Shown piece by piece: positions 9,811-18,429 of a DNA stretch of 64,000 nucleotides. Source of the stretch: Dokdonia sp. 4H-3-7-5 (GTDB lineage: Bacteria > Bacteroidota > Bacteroidia > Flavobacteriales > Flavobacteriaceae). The notes beneath the pieces were generated by a model. That model did no database searches, had not been told where the DNA came from, and saw only the letters and a program-made list of their open reading frames with translations. The DNA is taken from contig NC_015496.1 of the NCBI RefSeq assembly GCF_000212355.1, forward strand, positions 3,318,001-3,382,000, given 5' to 3'. A program made the translations under genes and the position numbers. Each line of letters begins with the position of its first letter. Position 1 is the first letter of the stretch.

Positions 9811-10947
9811 ATGAAACAATTACTAATTCTTGTAATTTTATTCTCTTTATTCTCCTGTGGAGATAATAATAGTACTCCTATAAAAGGTACCGCTGCTGGT
9901 ATGGCTGATGGTACGTCACTTATCTTAGAGGAATTAGGGCCTAATAATAAACGTATTCCTTTAGACACTGCCGTTGTAAATGCTGGTAAATTCACTTTTA
10001 CAAAAGCTATAACAGAAGGAACTGGTTTATTAATACTAAGTGAAGCTACAGCTACTAGCCAACTTTTGCTAGTAAAAGATGAGCAACCACTTACTCTAAC
10101 TCTGTACAAAGATAGCTTATCTAGCTCTTTAGTCACAGGTAGTATAGAAAATGAGTTGTTTAATAATTACCGTATGACTGCTATGCAGACTAATAAAAAG
10201 AGACAAAAGCTCATTCAAGAGATGCAAAAGGCACAGAGAGAAACAGATGGAATTAAGGTAAACATTATCCGTGACCAAATAGCAGCCATGGACACGCAAT
10301 TTATTACCGATAAAAAAGCAGTAGTTGAGAAAAATACTGACAAAATGGTCTCCGTAATCGCACTATCTGACTTAATAAATGAGAAAGTCTTGAAAATTGA
10401 AGAGTCCGAAGCATATTATAATAGTCTTTCTGAGGATATTCAAAACTCTACTGTGGGAGAAAGTGTAGAAAACTATATCGCACAACTCAAGTCACAACGT
10501 ATCGCTAGCGGACTTGCCAGTATAGGAAATAAAGCTCCTGAGTTTAGCGCAAAAACTCCAGAAGGTAAAGAACTTTCACTCTCAGAGACTTTAGGTAAAT
10601 ACACCATCATTGACTTTTGGGCTTCATGGTGTCGCCCTTGTCGCATGGAAAATCCTAATGTTGTAAATGTGTATAATCAATATCATGATAAAGGTCTTAA
10701 CATCATTAGTGTATCACTTGATAGACCAGATCAAAAAGAAAGATGGCTACAAGCTATAAAAAAAGATAAAATGGATTGGTACCATGTCTCAAACCTACAG
10801 TTTTGGCAAGATCCTATCCCTAGAAGTTATGGGGTAAGAGCAATTCCTGCAACATTTTTACTTGATGAAAATGGCGTTATTATAGCAAAAGATCTAAGAG
10901 GTCCTGCACTAGGAGCAAAAATGAAAGAGCTACTAGGGGAAATATAG
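9811..10947 (+). CDS. TlpA/ResA-like thioredoxin lipoprotein
   Basis: 378 residues. The N-terminus MKQLLILVILFSLFSCGDN is a lipoprotein signal with Cys at the lipobox, so it is likely anchored in the envelope. Residues ~25-120 fit the DUF4369 beta domain common in front of Bacteroidota thioredoxins; a helical charged stretch follows. The C-terminal ~140 residues are a TlpA-like thioredoxin fold with ASWCRPC giving C274 and C277, and a later cis-Pro-type AIPATFLL segment. It probably reduces or exchanges disulfides in periplasmic proteins. It has its own promoter and a terminator directly after it. Family is sure; the partner is unknown. Confidence 0.9.
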   Translation: MKQLLILVILFSLFSCGDNNSTPIKGTAAGMADGTSLILEELGPNNKRIPLDTAVVNAGKFTFTKAITEGTGLLILSEATATSQLLLVKDEQPLTLTLYKDSLSSSLVTGSIENELFNNYRMTAMQTNKKRQKLIQEMQKAQRETDGIKVNIIRDQIAAMDTQFITDKKAVVEKNTDKMVSVIALSDLINEKVLKIEESEAYYNSLSEDIQNSTVGESVENYIAQLKSQRIASGLASIGNKAPEFSAKTPEGKELSLSETLGKYTIIDFWASWCRPCRMENPNVVNVYNQYHDKGLNIISVSLDRPDQKERWLQAIKKDKMDWYHVSNLQFWQDPIPRSYGVRAIPATFLLDENGVIIAKDLRGPALGAKMKELLGEI

Positions 10948-10973
10948 CACTTTAAATCACAAACTATTCTAAA

Positions 10974-11003
10974 AAAGCATCGCTCCTATCGTGATGCTTT
11001 TTT
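10974..11003 (+). terminator. Terminator after the TlpA-like gene
   Basis: Stem AAAGCATC/GATGCTTT with extra inner pairs, followed by T residues. It ends only about a dozen bases before the next start codon at 11016. Confidence 0.75.
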
Positions 11004-11015
11004 ACATTTACTATA

Positions 11016-12071
11016 ATGATACTACTACTCTTCTCAATATTTATCATAGGGCCACTACTACCCTTGCTTCCTGCTACGCATTGGAGCATTCGCTTTTTTG
11101 ATTTTGTAAGAATACAGACAGTAGTTGTACAGCTACTTTTATTAGGAGTTGCCTTCATATTTTGGGATGTCTTCACGGTCACGCATATTATTTTTGTAGG
11201 TTTGATGATAGCCGTTATTATATTTCAATTATGGCTTATAAGACCCTACACACCTTTCTATCATAGGCGTAAACCTCAGGCAGAGTTCCACAAAGAACAG
11301 CTCACTCTTGTGACCGCAAATGTATTACAGACCAACACGAACTACGATAAATTTATAACTATCATAAAGGAGAGCAATCCTCATATATTTATCACCATGG
11401 AGTCTGATCAAAAGTGGGATAAAGAAATATCTAAAGCTTTTCCAGAGTATACTCACACCGTAAAAGCTACACTAGATAATTTTTATGGAATGCATGTGTA
11501 CTCAAAAATCCCCTTTCAATCATCAGAGATAAAATATCTTATAGAAGAGGATATTCCATCCATACACTGCGAGATAATGTATGCAGATCAGCCCTTTAAT
11601 CTTATAGCAATACACCCTGCTCCTCCTAGTCCATCAGAAAACGAAACTTCAAAAGAACGTGATGCCGAGTTGATGCTCGTAGGTAAGCAATGTAGAGAGT
11701 CTAAGGACGCAACCGTAGTTTGCGGCGATCTCAATGATGTGGTGTGGTCTAAGACTTCTAGACTTTTTAGCAAAATCACAGGGTATCTAGATCCGCGCGT
11801 AGGTCGTGGTCTCTATCCGTCCTTTCATGCAAATTATTGGTTACTCAGATTCCCTCTTGACCATTTATTTTACTCAAAAGATCTTCATGTAACAAACATG
11901 AAGCGACTAGCTTATTTTGGGTCAGATCATTTTGCTATGTACTATAACATAGCATTTCCTATGGTAAATATTGATGTTGCAAATCCTAAAATTACTACAG
12001 AGGACAAGGAAAATATTCAGGAGATAATAGGCGATGGGATTCTTTCGGCTAGCGCTTCACAGAATCATTAA
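11016..12071 (+). CDS. Membrane-anchored endonuclease/exonuclease/phosphatase family protein
   Basis: 351 residues. Three hydrophobic segments fill residues 1-75. The catalytic domain (about 95-320) carries the EEP superfamily motifs: TANVLQTN with its Asn, ITMESDQKW with the metal-binding Glu, AIHPAPPSP, VVCGDLNDVVW with Asp and Asn, and FGSDHFAM with the terminal Asp-His pair. Such proteins cleave phosphodiester bonds in nucleic acids, phosphoinositides or other substrates; the substrate cannot be read from sequence. Membrane topology suggests the catalytic part may be outside the cytoplasm. It follows the TlpA-like gene across a terminator, so is probably separately transcribed, and a palindrome copy lies just after its stop. 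Confidence 0.88.
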   Translation: MILLLFSIFIIGPLLPLLPATHWSIRFFDFVRIQTVVVQLLLLGVAFIFWDVFTVTHIIFVGLMIAVIIFQLWLIRPYTPFYHRRKPQAEFHKEQLTLVTANVLQTNTNYDKFITIIKESNPHIFITMESDQKWDKEISKAFPEYTHTVKATLDNFYGMHVYSKIPFQSSEIKYLIEEDIPSIHCEIMYADQPFNLIAIHPAPPSPSENETSKERDAELMLVGKQCRESKDATVVCGDLNDVVWSKTSRLFSKITGYLDPRVGRGLYPSFHANYWLLRFPLDHLFYSKDLHVTNMKRLAYFGSDHFAMYYNIAFPMVNIDVANPKITTEDKENIQEIIGDGILSASASQNH

Positions 12072-12092
12072 GCGAGGATTATTGTTTTTTCA

Positions 12093-12108
12093 CGCTTTCG
12101 CGAAAGCG
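12093..12108. repeat. Dispersed palindrome, copy 3 (perfect)
   Basis: Perfect 16-bp core, intergenic, 21 bp after the stop of the endo/exonuclease/phosphatase gene. Confidence 0.9.
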
Positions 12109-12230
12109 TAACATTCTCATATAACTTCTTAATATTTACTCAAAAAATCTTACTCCATGCGTTAATGATGGTTAAAGCCTTTGTGCACAATAGCAAGCAG
12201 AAGTAAATTTAAATCCAACCAAAAAAAGAC

Positions 12231-13118
12231 ATGGATAAGATTACTGAATCATTAAATAATCTCTCAGAAAAACTCTGGGGATGGGTAGAAGCTTTCATAA
12301 GGAACTTACCAAACTTAGGAGTCGCTCTCCTAGTGCTATTAATTGCTTATTTCGTATCGAGATTTGTCAATAAGTACTCTCAAAAGATTGTAAAGCGATA
12401 CGTACCACAACAATCTATCACAAAACTCATAGGTAGAGCCCTTGCTGTATTCGTAGTACTCGTAGGTATATTTCTCGCATTAGGTGTATTAAACCTAGAT
12501 AAAACACTGAATACGCTAATTGCTGGAGCAGGAGTTTCTGGACTTGTAATAGGTCTTGCACTTCAAGGAGCTCTTGCAAATGGAATCGCGGGTATTATTT
12601 TATCATTTAGAAAAAGGGTAAATATAGGAGACTGGGTAGAAACTAGTGGGTATGTAGGATTTATAGAAGATATTAAGCTCAACAACTTTAGTATAAGGGA
12701 GCCAGATAATAATATTGTTGTAATACCAAACAAGACGATTACTGATAACCCAATGAAAAATTATTCGGTTACAGAGCGTATGCGCATTATTATAGAATGT
12801 GGTGTAGGTTATGAGTCTGACTTAGAAATGGTAGAAAAACTAACTAAAGAAACGATAGCGAGCAAATTCCCTCAAAATGGAAATAAAGAAGAAGTAGAAT
12901 TTTTCTATACTGCTTTTGGTGGAAGTTCAATCGATTTTATATGTAGATACTGGGTAGATTGTGTAAATGGAAAGCAAAAACTAACCGCTAAGCATCAAGG
13001 AATGCTAGCGATAAAGAAAGCTTTTGACGCAAATGATGTAAATATTCCGTTCCCTATTAGAACACTGCAATTTGATAATCAACTACAAATGGCTTCTTCT
13101 AATGATAGTCAAGAATAG
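12231..13118 (+). CDS. Small mechanosensitive ion channel, MscS family
   Basis: 295 residues, the length of E. coli MscS. Hydrophobic segments at about 25-48, 65-88 and a pore helix near 100-128 rich in Gly/Ala (LIAGAGVSGLVIGLALQGAL, ANGIAGIILSF) match the TM3 of MscS. The beta domain follows with VNIGDWVETSGYVGFIEDI and VVIPNKTITDNPMKNYS, both hallmark stretches. It should open under membrane tension and release solutes on osmotic downshift. It has its own terminator and no obvious operon partner. Confidence is high. Confidence 0.95.
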   Translation: MDKITESLNNLSEKLWGWVEAFIRNLPNLGVALLVLLIAYFVSRFVNKYSQKIVKRYVPQQSITKLIGRALAVFVVLVGIFLALGVLNLDKTLNTLIAGAGVSGLVIGLALQGALANGIAGIILSFRKRVNIGDWVETSGYVGFIEDIKLNNFSIREPDNNIVVIPNKTITDNPMKNYSVTERMRIIIECGVGYESDLEMVEKLTKETIASKFPQNGNKEEVEFFYTAFGGSSIDFICRYWVDCVNGKQKLTAKHQGMLAIKKAFDANDVNIPFPIRTLQFDNQLQMASSNDSQE

Positions 13119-13132
13119 ATTTTAAATAGTTT

Positions 13133-13177
13133 AAAAAAAATAAGCCGTTACTTTTAAAAGTAACGGCTTATTTTTTT
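13133..13177. terminator. Bidirectional terminator between convergent genes
   Basis: A perfect 30-bp palindrome (13141-13170, arms TAAGCCGTTACTTTT and complement) has an A run on the left and a T run on the right, between the MscS gene and the oxoamine synthase gene. Confidence 0.9.
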
Positions 13178-13194
13178 AAGTATATAGTGGAGTT

Positions 13195-14454
13195 TTATGC
13201 TCCAAAAGCTTCTGCTACTTTAGCAGAAAGTCTTTTATAAGTCCCATTATCTAATCGCTCACGAATTGCTTCAAAAGCATTTAAAGTCTCTTCTACATCT
13301 GTAAGTGTGTGTGAAGCTGTAGGTATCATTCTAAGTAAGATAAGTCCTTTAGGAATCACTGGATACACCACAATAGAACAAAATACACCGTGATTCTCAC
13401 GAAGATCTTTTACAAGTGCCATTGCTTCTGGTACGCTTCCTTTAAGGTATACAGGAGTTACACATGATTGTGTAGTCCCTATATCAAAACCTCTATCTTT
13501 TAACCCTCCTTGAAGTGCATTTACATTCTCCCATAATTTCTCACGAAGTTCTGGCATTGTACGTAACATATCAAGACGTTTAAGTGCTCCTACCACAAGT
13601 TGCATTTGCAATGACTTTGCAAACATTTGTGATCTTAGGTTATATTTTAAGTAATCAATGATTTCTTGATCTCCCGCAATAAAAGCTCCTGTAGATGCCA
13701 TAGACTTTGCAAATGTTGCAAAATACACATCAATATCATCTTGTACTCCTTGTTCTTCTCCTGCTCCTGCTCCCGTCGCTCCTAAAGTTCCAAAACCATG
13801 TGCATCGTCAACAAGTAAACGGAAGTTAAATTTTTTCTTAAGGGCTACTATTTCTTTAAGCTTCCCTTGTTCTCCACGCATTCCAAAAACACCTTCAGAA
13901 ATCACGAGGATTCCTCCTCCTGTTTGCTCTGCCATTTTAGTAGCACGCTCAAGATTCTTTTCGATACTTGCCATATCGTTATGCTTGTAGGTAAAACGTT
14001 TACCCATATGCAAACGAACACCGTCTATAATACAAGCGTGAGTATCTACGTCATATACGATAATATCATCTTTACCTACTAATGCATCAATAGTAGACAT
14101 GATACCTTGGTATCCAAAGTTTAAAAGATAGGCAGCTTCTTTTTGTACAAACTCCGCACACTCATTTTGTAGTTGTTCATGCAATGAAGTATGACCAGAC
14201 ATCATACGAGCACCCATAGGATAAGCCGCACCATAATCTGCTGCTGCTTGCGCATCTACCTCACGTATTTCTGGACGATTTGCAAGACCTAAATAATCAT
14301 TTACACTCCATGTAATTACTTCCTTTCCTTGGAACTTCATTCTGTTAGAAATAGGTCCTTCTAGTTTAGGAAAAACAAAGTATCCCTCTGCCACTGAAGC
14401 CCATTTACCTAATGGCCCCTTATCCTTGTAAATTTTATCAAATAAATCTCTCAT
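13195..14454 (-). CDS. Alpha-oxoamine synthase (serine palmitoyltransferase-like, probable cysteate acyltransferase)
   Basis: 419 residues from the ATG at 14454; the longer frame to 14487 is rejected because the promoter -7 box (14477-14484) lies within it. Fold-type I PLP enzyme of the AOS family: SVNDYLGLANRP, MMSGHTSLHEQL, DTHACIIDGVR, VDDAHGFGTLG and the Schiff-base K250 in FAKSMASTGAF. The family joins an amino acid to an acyl-thioester with loss of CO2. In gliding Bacteroidota homologues act with serine for sphingolipids or cysteate for capnine-type sulfonolipids. The neighbouring cysteine-synthase-like gene favours the cysteate role (inference). No KbfA/BioF operon partner is present. 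Confidence 0.85.
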   Translation of the reverse strand: MRDLFDKIYKDKGPLGKWASVAEGYFVFPKLEGPISNRMKFQGKEVITWSVNDYLGLANRPEIREVDAQAAADYGAAYPMGARMMSGHTSLHEQLQNECAEFVQKEAAYLLNFGYQGIMSTIDALVGKDDIIVYDVDTHACIIDGVRLHMGKRFTYKHNDMASIEKNLERATKMAEQTGGGILVISEGVFGMRGEQGKLKEIVALKKKFNFRLLVDDAHGFGTLGATGAGAGEEQGVQDDIDVYFATFAKSMASTGAFIAGDQEIIDYLKYNLRSQMFAKSLQMQLVVGALKRLDMLRTMPELREKLWENVNALQGGLKDRGFDIGTTQSCVTPVYLKGSVPEAMALVKDLRENHGVFCSIVVYPVIPKGLILLRMIPTASHTLTDVEETLNAFEAIRERLDNGTYKRLSAKVAEAFGA

Positions 14455-14476
14455 ATACTTGTTTTGAAAACAGGTG

Positions 14477-14507
14477 CAAAAGTACACATTTTTGATATTT
14501 TGAACAA
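14477..14507 (-). promoter_or_regulatory. Promoter of the oxoamine synthase gene
   Basis: On the minus strand TTG (14505-14507), a 20-bp spacer and TACTTTTG (14477-14484) match the Bacteroidota consensus TTG-N20-TAnnTTTG exactly. It fixes the start at 14454. Confidence 0.75.
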
Positions 14508-14540
14508 ATACAAAAACAATTGTAATATGATGCCAAAAAT

Positions 14541-14568
14541 CAAAAAGCTCCTACATAGGTAGGAGCTT
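14541..14568 (-). terminator. Terminator after the cysteine-synthase-like gene
   Basis: Stem AAGCTCCTAC/GTAGGAGCTT (14545-14554 with 14559-14568), then a T run in the minus direction. It separates the two PLP-enzyme genes into different transcripts. Confidence 0.8.
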
Positions 14569-14592
14569 AAATATACGTAATATTTTAGACGT

Positions 14593-15633
14593 TTATTTGA
14601 TGTATTCTATAGTTGCTACAGTCTCTTCATTTTGACTATCAAAAAAACCTTGATCATTCATCCACTTATCAGAAAACACTTTACTCATGTAGCGACTTCC
14701 GTGATCTGGAAAAATAACCACCACCTTGCTATTCTCGTCAAACTCCCCTTGCGCAGCAAGTTGTTTTACCCCTTGAATAGCAGCACCACTTGTATATCCT
14801 ACAAATAGACCTTCTGTAGTAGCAATCTCTCTCGCACTGTGAGCACTCTCTTGATCACTTACTTTTTCAAATTTATCTATTGCATCAAAGTCTGTTGCAG
14901 AGGGTATTAAGTTTTTTCCTAGTCCTTCTATACGGTACGGATAAATTTCTGCTGCGTCAAACTCACGGGTTTGATGATACTTTTGAATCACAGATCCATA
15001 AGCATCTATACCTATAATTTTTATTGCTGGATTTTGTTGCTTTAAAAAACGTGCAGTACCAGATATGGTACCTCCAGTTCCACTACAAGCAATTAAGTGT
15101 GTAATGTTACCTTCTGTTTGATTCCAGATTTCTGGTCCTGTAGTATTAAAGTGAGCGTCTATATTCAACTCATTAAAATATTGGTTGATATAAACAGAGC
15201 CCTTATTTTCTTCATGTAAACGCTTTGCCACACTATAATAAGATCTCGGGTCGTCTGCCTTTACATTTGCAGGACATACATACACCTTTGCTCCCATCGC
15301 TTTTAAAGCATCAATCTTATCTGGTGATGATTTTGAGCTCACTGCAAGAATACATTCATATCCTTTAATAATACTTACCATTGCGATACTAAACCCTGTG
15401 TTTCCAGATGTAGTTTCAATAATAGTATCACCAGGTTTAAGAACTCCTGTACGTTCTGCCTCTTCTATAATATGAAGAGCTATACGATCTTTTGATGAGT
15501 GTCCCGGGTTAAAAGCCTCTACCTTTGCGTAAAACTGACCTTCAAAGCCTTCTGTAATTTTATTTAACTTGATGAGTGGTGTGTTACCTACTAGTTGTAA
15601 CACGTTATCATACACGTTTAAATCCTTATTCAT
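14593..15633 (-). CDS. Cysteine-synthase-family PLP enzyme (probable cysteate synthase)
   Basis: 346 residues, fold-type II PLP enzyme. K48 in [12 protein letters not shown] is the Schiff-base lysine, ETTSGNTG binds the substrate carboxylate, GTGGTISG binds the PLP phosphate and the C-terminal [16 protein letters not shown] fits the CysK/CBS core. There is no heme or CBS-domain extension. CysK and CBS homologues make cysteine or cystathionine; in Bacteroidota a related enzyme makes cysteate from O-phosphoserine and sulfite for sulfonolipids. Being next to the oxoamine synthase gene suggests the latter, but the substrate is inference and O-acetylserine sulfhydrylase is the main alternative. 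Confidence 0.85.
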   Translation of the reverse strand: MNKDLNVYDNVLQLVGNTPLIKLNKITEGFEGQFYAKVEAFNPGHSSKDRIALHIIEEAERTGVLKPGDTIIETTSGNTGFSIAMVSIIKGYECILAVSSKSSPDKIDALKAMGAKVYVCPANVKADDPRSYYSVAKRLHEENKGSVYINQYFNELNIDAHFNTTGPEIWNQTEGNITHLIACSGTGGTISGTARFLKQQNPAIKIIGIDAYGSVIQKYHQTREFDAAEIYPYRIEGLGKNLIPSATDFDAIDKFEKVSDQESAHSAREIATTEGLFVGYTSGAAIQGVKQLAAQGEFDENSKVVVIFPDHGSRYMSKVFSDKWMNDQGFFDSQNEETVATIEYIK

Positions 15634-15686
15634 ATATCTTGGTTAAAGCGCTACACAATCTCAAAAATGAGACGTGCAAAACAGAG

Positions 15687-15694
15687 CAAAAGTA
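15687..15694 (-). promoter_or_regulatory. Promoter -7 box for the cysteine-synthase-like gene
   Basis: TACTTTTG on the minus strand matches TAnnTTTG and would give a leader of about 45-50 nt. No clear -33 TTG. Confidence 0.5.
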
Positions 15695-15766
15695 ACATAA
15701 AAATATGGAACGTGTTTCCTCTACACTAGTTCAATATCATACAGTTATAAACAGCGTTTTACCCAC

Positions 15767-17827
15767 TTACTGAGTAATAGACTCTAAGTCAAGTAAAAAG
15801 GCATAATCTTCGGCGATTTCTTTTAATGCTTCAAATCGTCCAGAAGCACCACCATGACCTGCATCCATATTACAATGAAACATGATTTTTGTATCAGCTT
15901 GATTCGTTTCTCTTAGTCTCGCTACCCACTTTGCAGGTTCCCAATATTGCACTTGACTATCATGGTATCCTGTGGTAACAAATATATTTGGGTACGCTTT
16001 CGCGAAAGCGTTATCATAAGGACTGTAGCTCTTCATATACTCATAGGACTCCTTTTCATTAGGATTGCCCCACTCATCATACTCACCTGTGGTAAGCGGA
16101 ATGGTATCGTCAAGCATGGTTGTCACAACGTCTACAAAAGGTACGGCTGCAATAATTCCATTATAAAGCTCTGGCGCCATGTTTACAATTGCACCCATCA
16201 ATAATCCTCCTGCCGAACCTCCGTAAGCATATAAATGACTAGCCGAAGTGTAAGAGTTACTTATCAAATGTTTTGAAACATCAATAAAATCTGTGAACGT
16301 ATTTCTTTTCTTGAGCAACTTTCCATCCTCATACCACATTCTTCCTAAATACTCACCTCCTCTTACGTGTGCGATGGCATAAATAAAACCACGATCTAAA
16401 AGAGATAATCTTATTGTTGAGAAAGAAGGATCTGTAGTACTACCGTAACTTCCATAGGCATACTGTAACAAAGGAGCTGTACCATCTAGTTGTGTGTCTT
16501 TGTGGTAGATTATAGATACTGGAACCTTAACTCCATCTTGAGCTATTGTCCAGATGCGCTCCATGTTATAATTATCTTTATCAAAGTTTCCGCCTAATAC
16601 CTCTTGCTCTTTAAGGACCACTTTTTCTTGAGTGACCATATCAAAATCTATAACAGACGCAGGTGTATTAAGCGCATTATAAGCATATCGTAAAATCTGA
16701 GTATCAAAATCGATATTTGTGGTAGGATAAGCGTCGTATGTTTCATTATCAAAAGGCAAATAATAGCTTTCTGAATTATCCCATCGCTTGATGTGTATTT
16801 TATTCAAACCATTGCTACGCTCACTTACCACAAGAAAATCCTTAAAAATCTCTACATCTTCTAGCAAGGTATCATCTCGATGAGGGATTATGTCTACCCA
16901 ATTTTCCATTCCAGTAGCAGATACTAGGGTTTTCATGAGTTTAAAGTTGGTCGCCTTATCTTTATTAGTCTGTATATAAAAAGAATCGTCATAATGAGAC
17001 ACTGCATACTCCAGCCCTCTTGTACGTTCTTGAAAAACCTTAAAATCTGTAGTACCTTCTGCTGCAGATGCAAAGCGAAATTCACTCGTCATCGTGCTGT
17101 CACAACCTATCATAATGTAATCCTTAGACTTAGATTTAAAAACATAGGTATAAAACGTCTCGTCATTTTCTTGATAAACAAGTTCGTCTTGACTAGGATC
17201 TGTTCCTAAGGTGTGCTTAAATATTTGATTAGATCTCAGGGTTTCTTCATCTTTTCTAGAATAATAAACCGTTTTATTATCATTTGACCAAACAGCGCCT
17301 CCAGTGGTGTTTTTGATTTCAGCTGGATAAATTTCTCCAGTCTTAAGATTTTTAAACCTGATTGTATATTGCCTTCTACTTACCGTGTCTATCCCAAAAG
17401 CAGCAATCATATTATCCTCAGATACGGCATAACTAGCTTGACTAAAATAAGAATGCCCTTCTGCCATTTTATTATTATCAAATACAATAATCTCTTCACT
17501 ATCCAAGGTAGCTTCTTTTCTACAATATAGTGGATAGTCTTTTCCAGTCTCAAAACGACGGTAATACCAGAAACCATTGTGCTTATAAGGTACCGACGAA
17601 TCATCTTCTTTAATACGACCTTTCATTTCTTCAAAAAGTGATTTCTGAAAGTCCTTTGTATGCTCTGTAAGTTTATGATAATATTCATTCTCTTGATTTA
17701 AATAATCAAGAACCTCCGGAGCATCGCGCTCTTTCATCCAGAAATAGTCATCAGTACGGATATCTCCATGCTTTTCTAATTGTACTGGAATCTTTTTGGC
17801 TACTGGAGGGAATATGTGCTTTGTCAA
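15767..17827 (-). CDS. Oligopeptidase B-like S9 family serine peptidase
   Basis: 686 residues, the usual length for oligopeptidase B. The N-terminal part (KKIPVQLEKHGDIRTDDYFW) and following beta-propeller region (about 70-400) precede an alpha/beta hydrolase domain. The catalytic serine is in YGGSAGGLLMG, with the Asp region VTTGYHDSQVQYWEP and the His in MDAGHGGASGR. AHVRGGEYLGRMWYEDG is typical of S9A. It cleaves short peptides, probably after basic residues, in the cytoplasm or periplasm (no signal peptide seen). A palindrome copy at 15995-16010 is read as AFAKA between YDNAFAKAYPN, near the catalytic domain end. Divergent from ybaB. Confidence 0.93.
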   Translation of the reverse strand: MTKHIFPPVAKKIPVQLEKHGDIRTDDYFWMKERDAPEVLDYLNQENEYYHKLTEHTKDFQKSLFEEMKGRIKEDDSSVPYKHNGFWYYRRFETGKDYPLYCRKEATLDSEEIIVFDNNKMAEGHSYFSQASYAVSEDNMIAAFGIDTVSRRQYTIRFKNLKTGEIYPAEIKNTTGGAVWSNDNKTVYYSRKDEETLRSNQIFKHTLGTDPSQDELVYQENDETFYTYVFKSKSKDYIMIGCDSTMTSEFRFASAAEGTTDFKVFQERTRGLEYAVSHYDDSFYIQTNKDKATNFKLMKTLVSATGMENWVDIIPHRDDTLLEDVEIFKDFLVVSERSNGLNKIHIKRWDNSESYYLPFDNETYDAYPTTNIDFDTQILRYAYNALNTPASVIDFDMVTQEKVVLKEQEVLGGNFDKDNYNMERIWTIAQDGVKVPVSIIYHKDTQLDGTAPLLQYAYGSYGSTTDPSFSTIRLSLLDRGFIYAIAHVRGGEYLGRMWYEDGKLLKKRNTFTDFIDVSKHLISNSYTSASHLYAYGGSAGGLLMGAIVNMAPELYNGIIAAVPFVDVVTTMLDDTIPLTTGEYDEWGNPNEKESYEYMKSYSPYDNAFAKAYPNIFVTTGYHDSQVQYWEPAKWVARLRETNQADTKIMFHCNMDAGHGGASGRFEALKEIAEDYAFLLDLESITQ
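15995..16010. repeat. Dispersed palindrome, copy 4 (perfect, in gene)
   Basis: Perfect 16-bp core in the S9 peptidase gene, read in the AFAKA frame. Confidence 0.9.
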
Positions 17828-17852
17828 AGTAATTTATTTTATAAAATGCTTA

Positions 17853-17860
17853 CAAAAATA
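17853..17860 (-). promoter_or_regulatory. Promoter -7 box for the S9 peptidase gene
   Basis: TATTTTTG on the minus strand, 25 bp before the start codon; matches TAnnTTTG. No clear -33 element. Confidence 0.45.
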
Positions 17861-17915
17861 CAACGCACAAGCTTAACTATTTTCTGTTCTTGTAAATAGC
17901 TTCATAATCATTTAA

Positions 17916-17923
17916 TAACTTTG
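17916..17923 (+). promoter_or_regulatory. Promoter -7 box for ybaB
   Basis: TAACTTTG matches TAnnTTTG, 25 bp before the ATG. A TTG at 17890-17892 sits 23 bp upstream, slightly longer than the usual spacing. Confidence 0.5.
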
Positions 17924-17948
17924 TATTCTTAATATAAAACACAAAACT

Positions 17949-18272
17949 ATGTTTGGAGATATGATGGGCTTAATGGGGAAACTCCAAGAAGCAAAAGTAA
18001 AAGCAGAGGAAACAAAAGAACGTCTTAAAACTGTACTTGTAGATGAGTCGTCATCTGATAATTTATTAAAACTAACAGTAACTGCAAGCGGGCGTTTAAA
18101 GGAAATCCACCTTGATGACAGTCTACTTGAAGATAAGGAGCAACTAGAAGATTATTTAATCTTAACGCTTAATAAAGCGCTAGAAAAAGCACAAAGCATC
18201 CACGATACAGAAATGGCAGCTGTAGCCAAGGAAGGAATGCCTAACATCCCAGGAATGGATATGTTCAAATAG
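17949..18272 (+). CDS. ybaB: YbaB/EbfC family nucleoid-associated protein
   Basis: 107 residues, normal family length. The pattern [22 protein letters not shown] is the helical dimer arm, followed by the beta hairpin [21 protein letters not shown] and a C-terminal helix with a Met/Pro-rich end ([12 protein letters not shown]). Family members are small dimeric DNA-binding proteins that coat the nucleoid. It is monocistronic with its own promoter and terminator; it is not beside dnaX or recR as in proteobacteria. Confidence 0.93.
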   Translation: MFGDMMGLMGKLQEAKVKAEETKERLKTVLVDESSSDNLLKLTVTASGRLKEIHLDDSLLEDKEQLEDYLILTLNKALEKAQSIHDTEMAAVAKEGMPNIPGMDMFK

Positions 18273-18293
18273 AGGAATTATTTAATTAATATC

Positions 18294-18330
18294 AAAATCC
18301 AATCACTTTTCAAGTGATTGGATTTTTTTT
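18294..18330 (+). terminator. Terminator after ybaB
   Basis: A 15-bp perfect stem (AAAATCCAATCACTT and complement, loop of three) followed by a run of T. Confidence 0.9.
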
Positions 18331-18364
18331 GCACACTATCTATAAAGATTATAATATTATATAC

Positions 18365-18394
18365 AAAAAAAGCGCCTTCTTTCGAAGGCGCTTT
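18365..18394 (-). terminator. Terminator after the OmpA-family gene
   Basis: Stem AAAGCGCCTTC/GAAGGCGCTTT with a four-base loop; the adjoining A run is a T run on the minus strand. Confidence 0.9.
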
Positions 18395-18429
18395 AACATT
18401 GGGCTGGTTAGCTAATGTTTTATAAAGTC

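Noticed and set aside
9765-10136. Minus-strand frame opposite the TlpA-like gene
   Set aside because: It mirrors a conserved coding region and has no independent signals. The same holds for many other antisense frames, for example 16994-17209 and 60582-60956.
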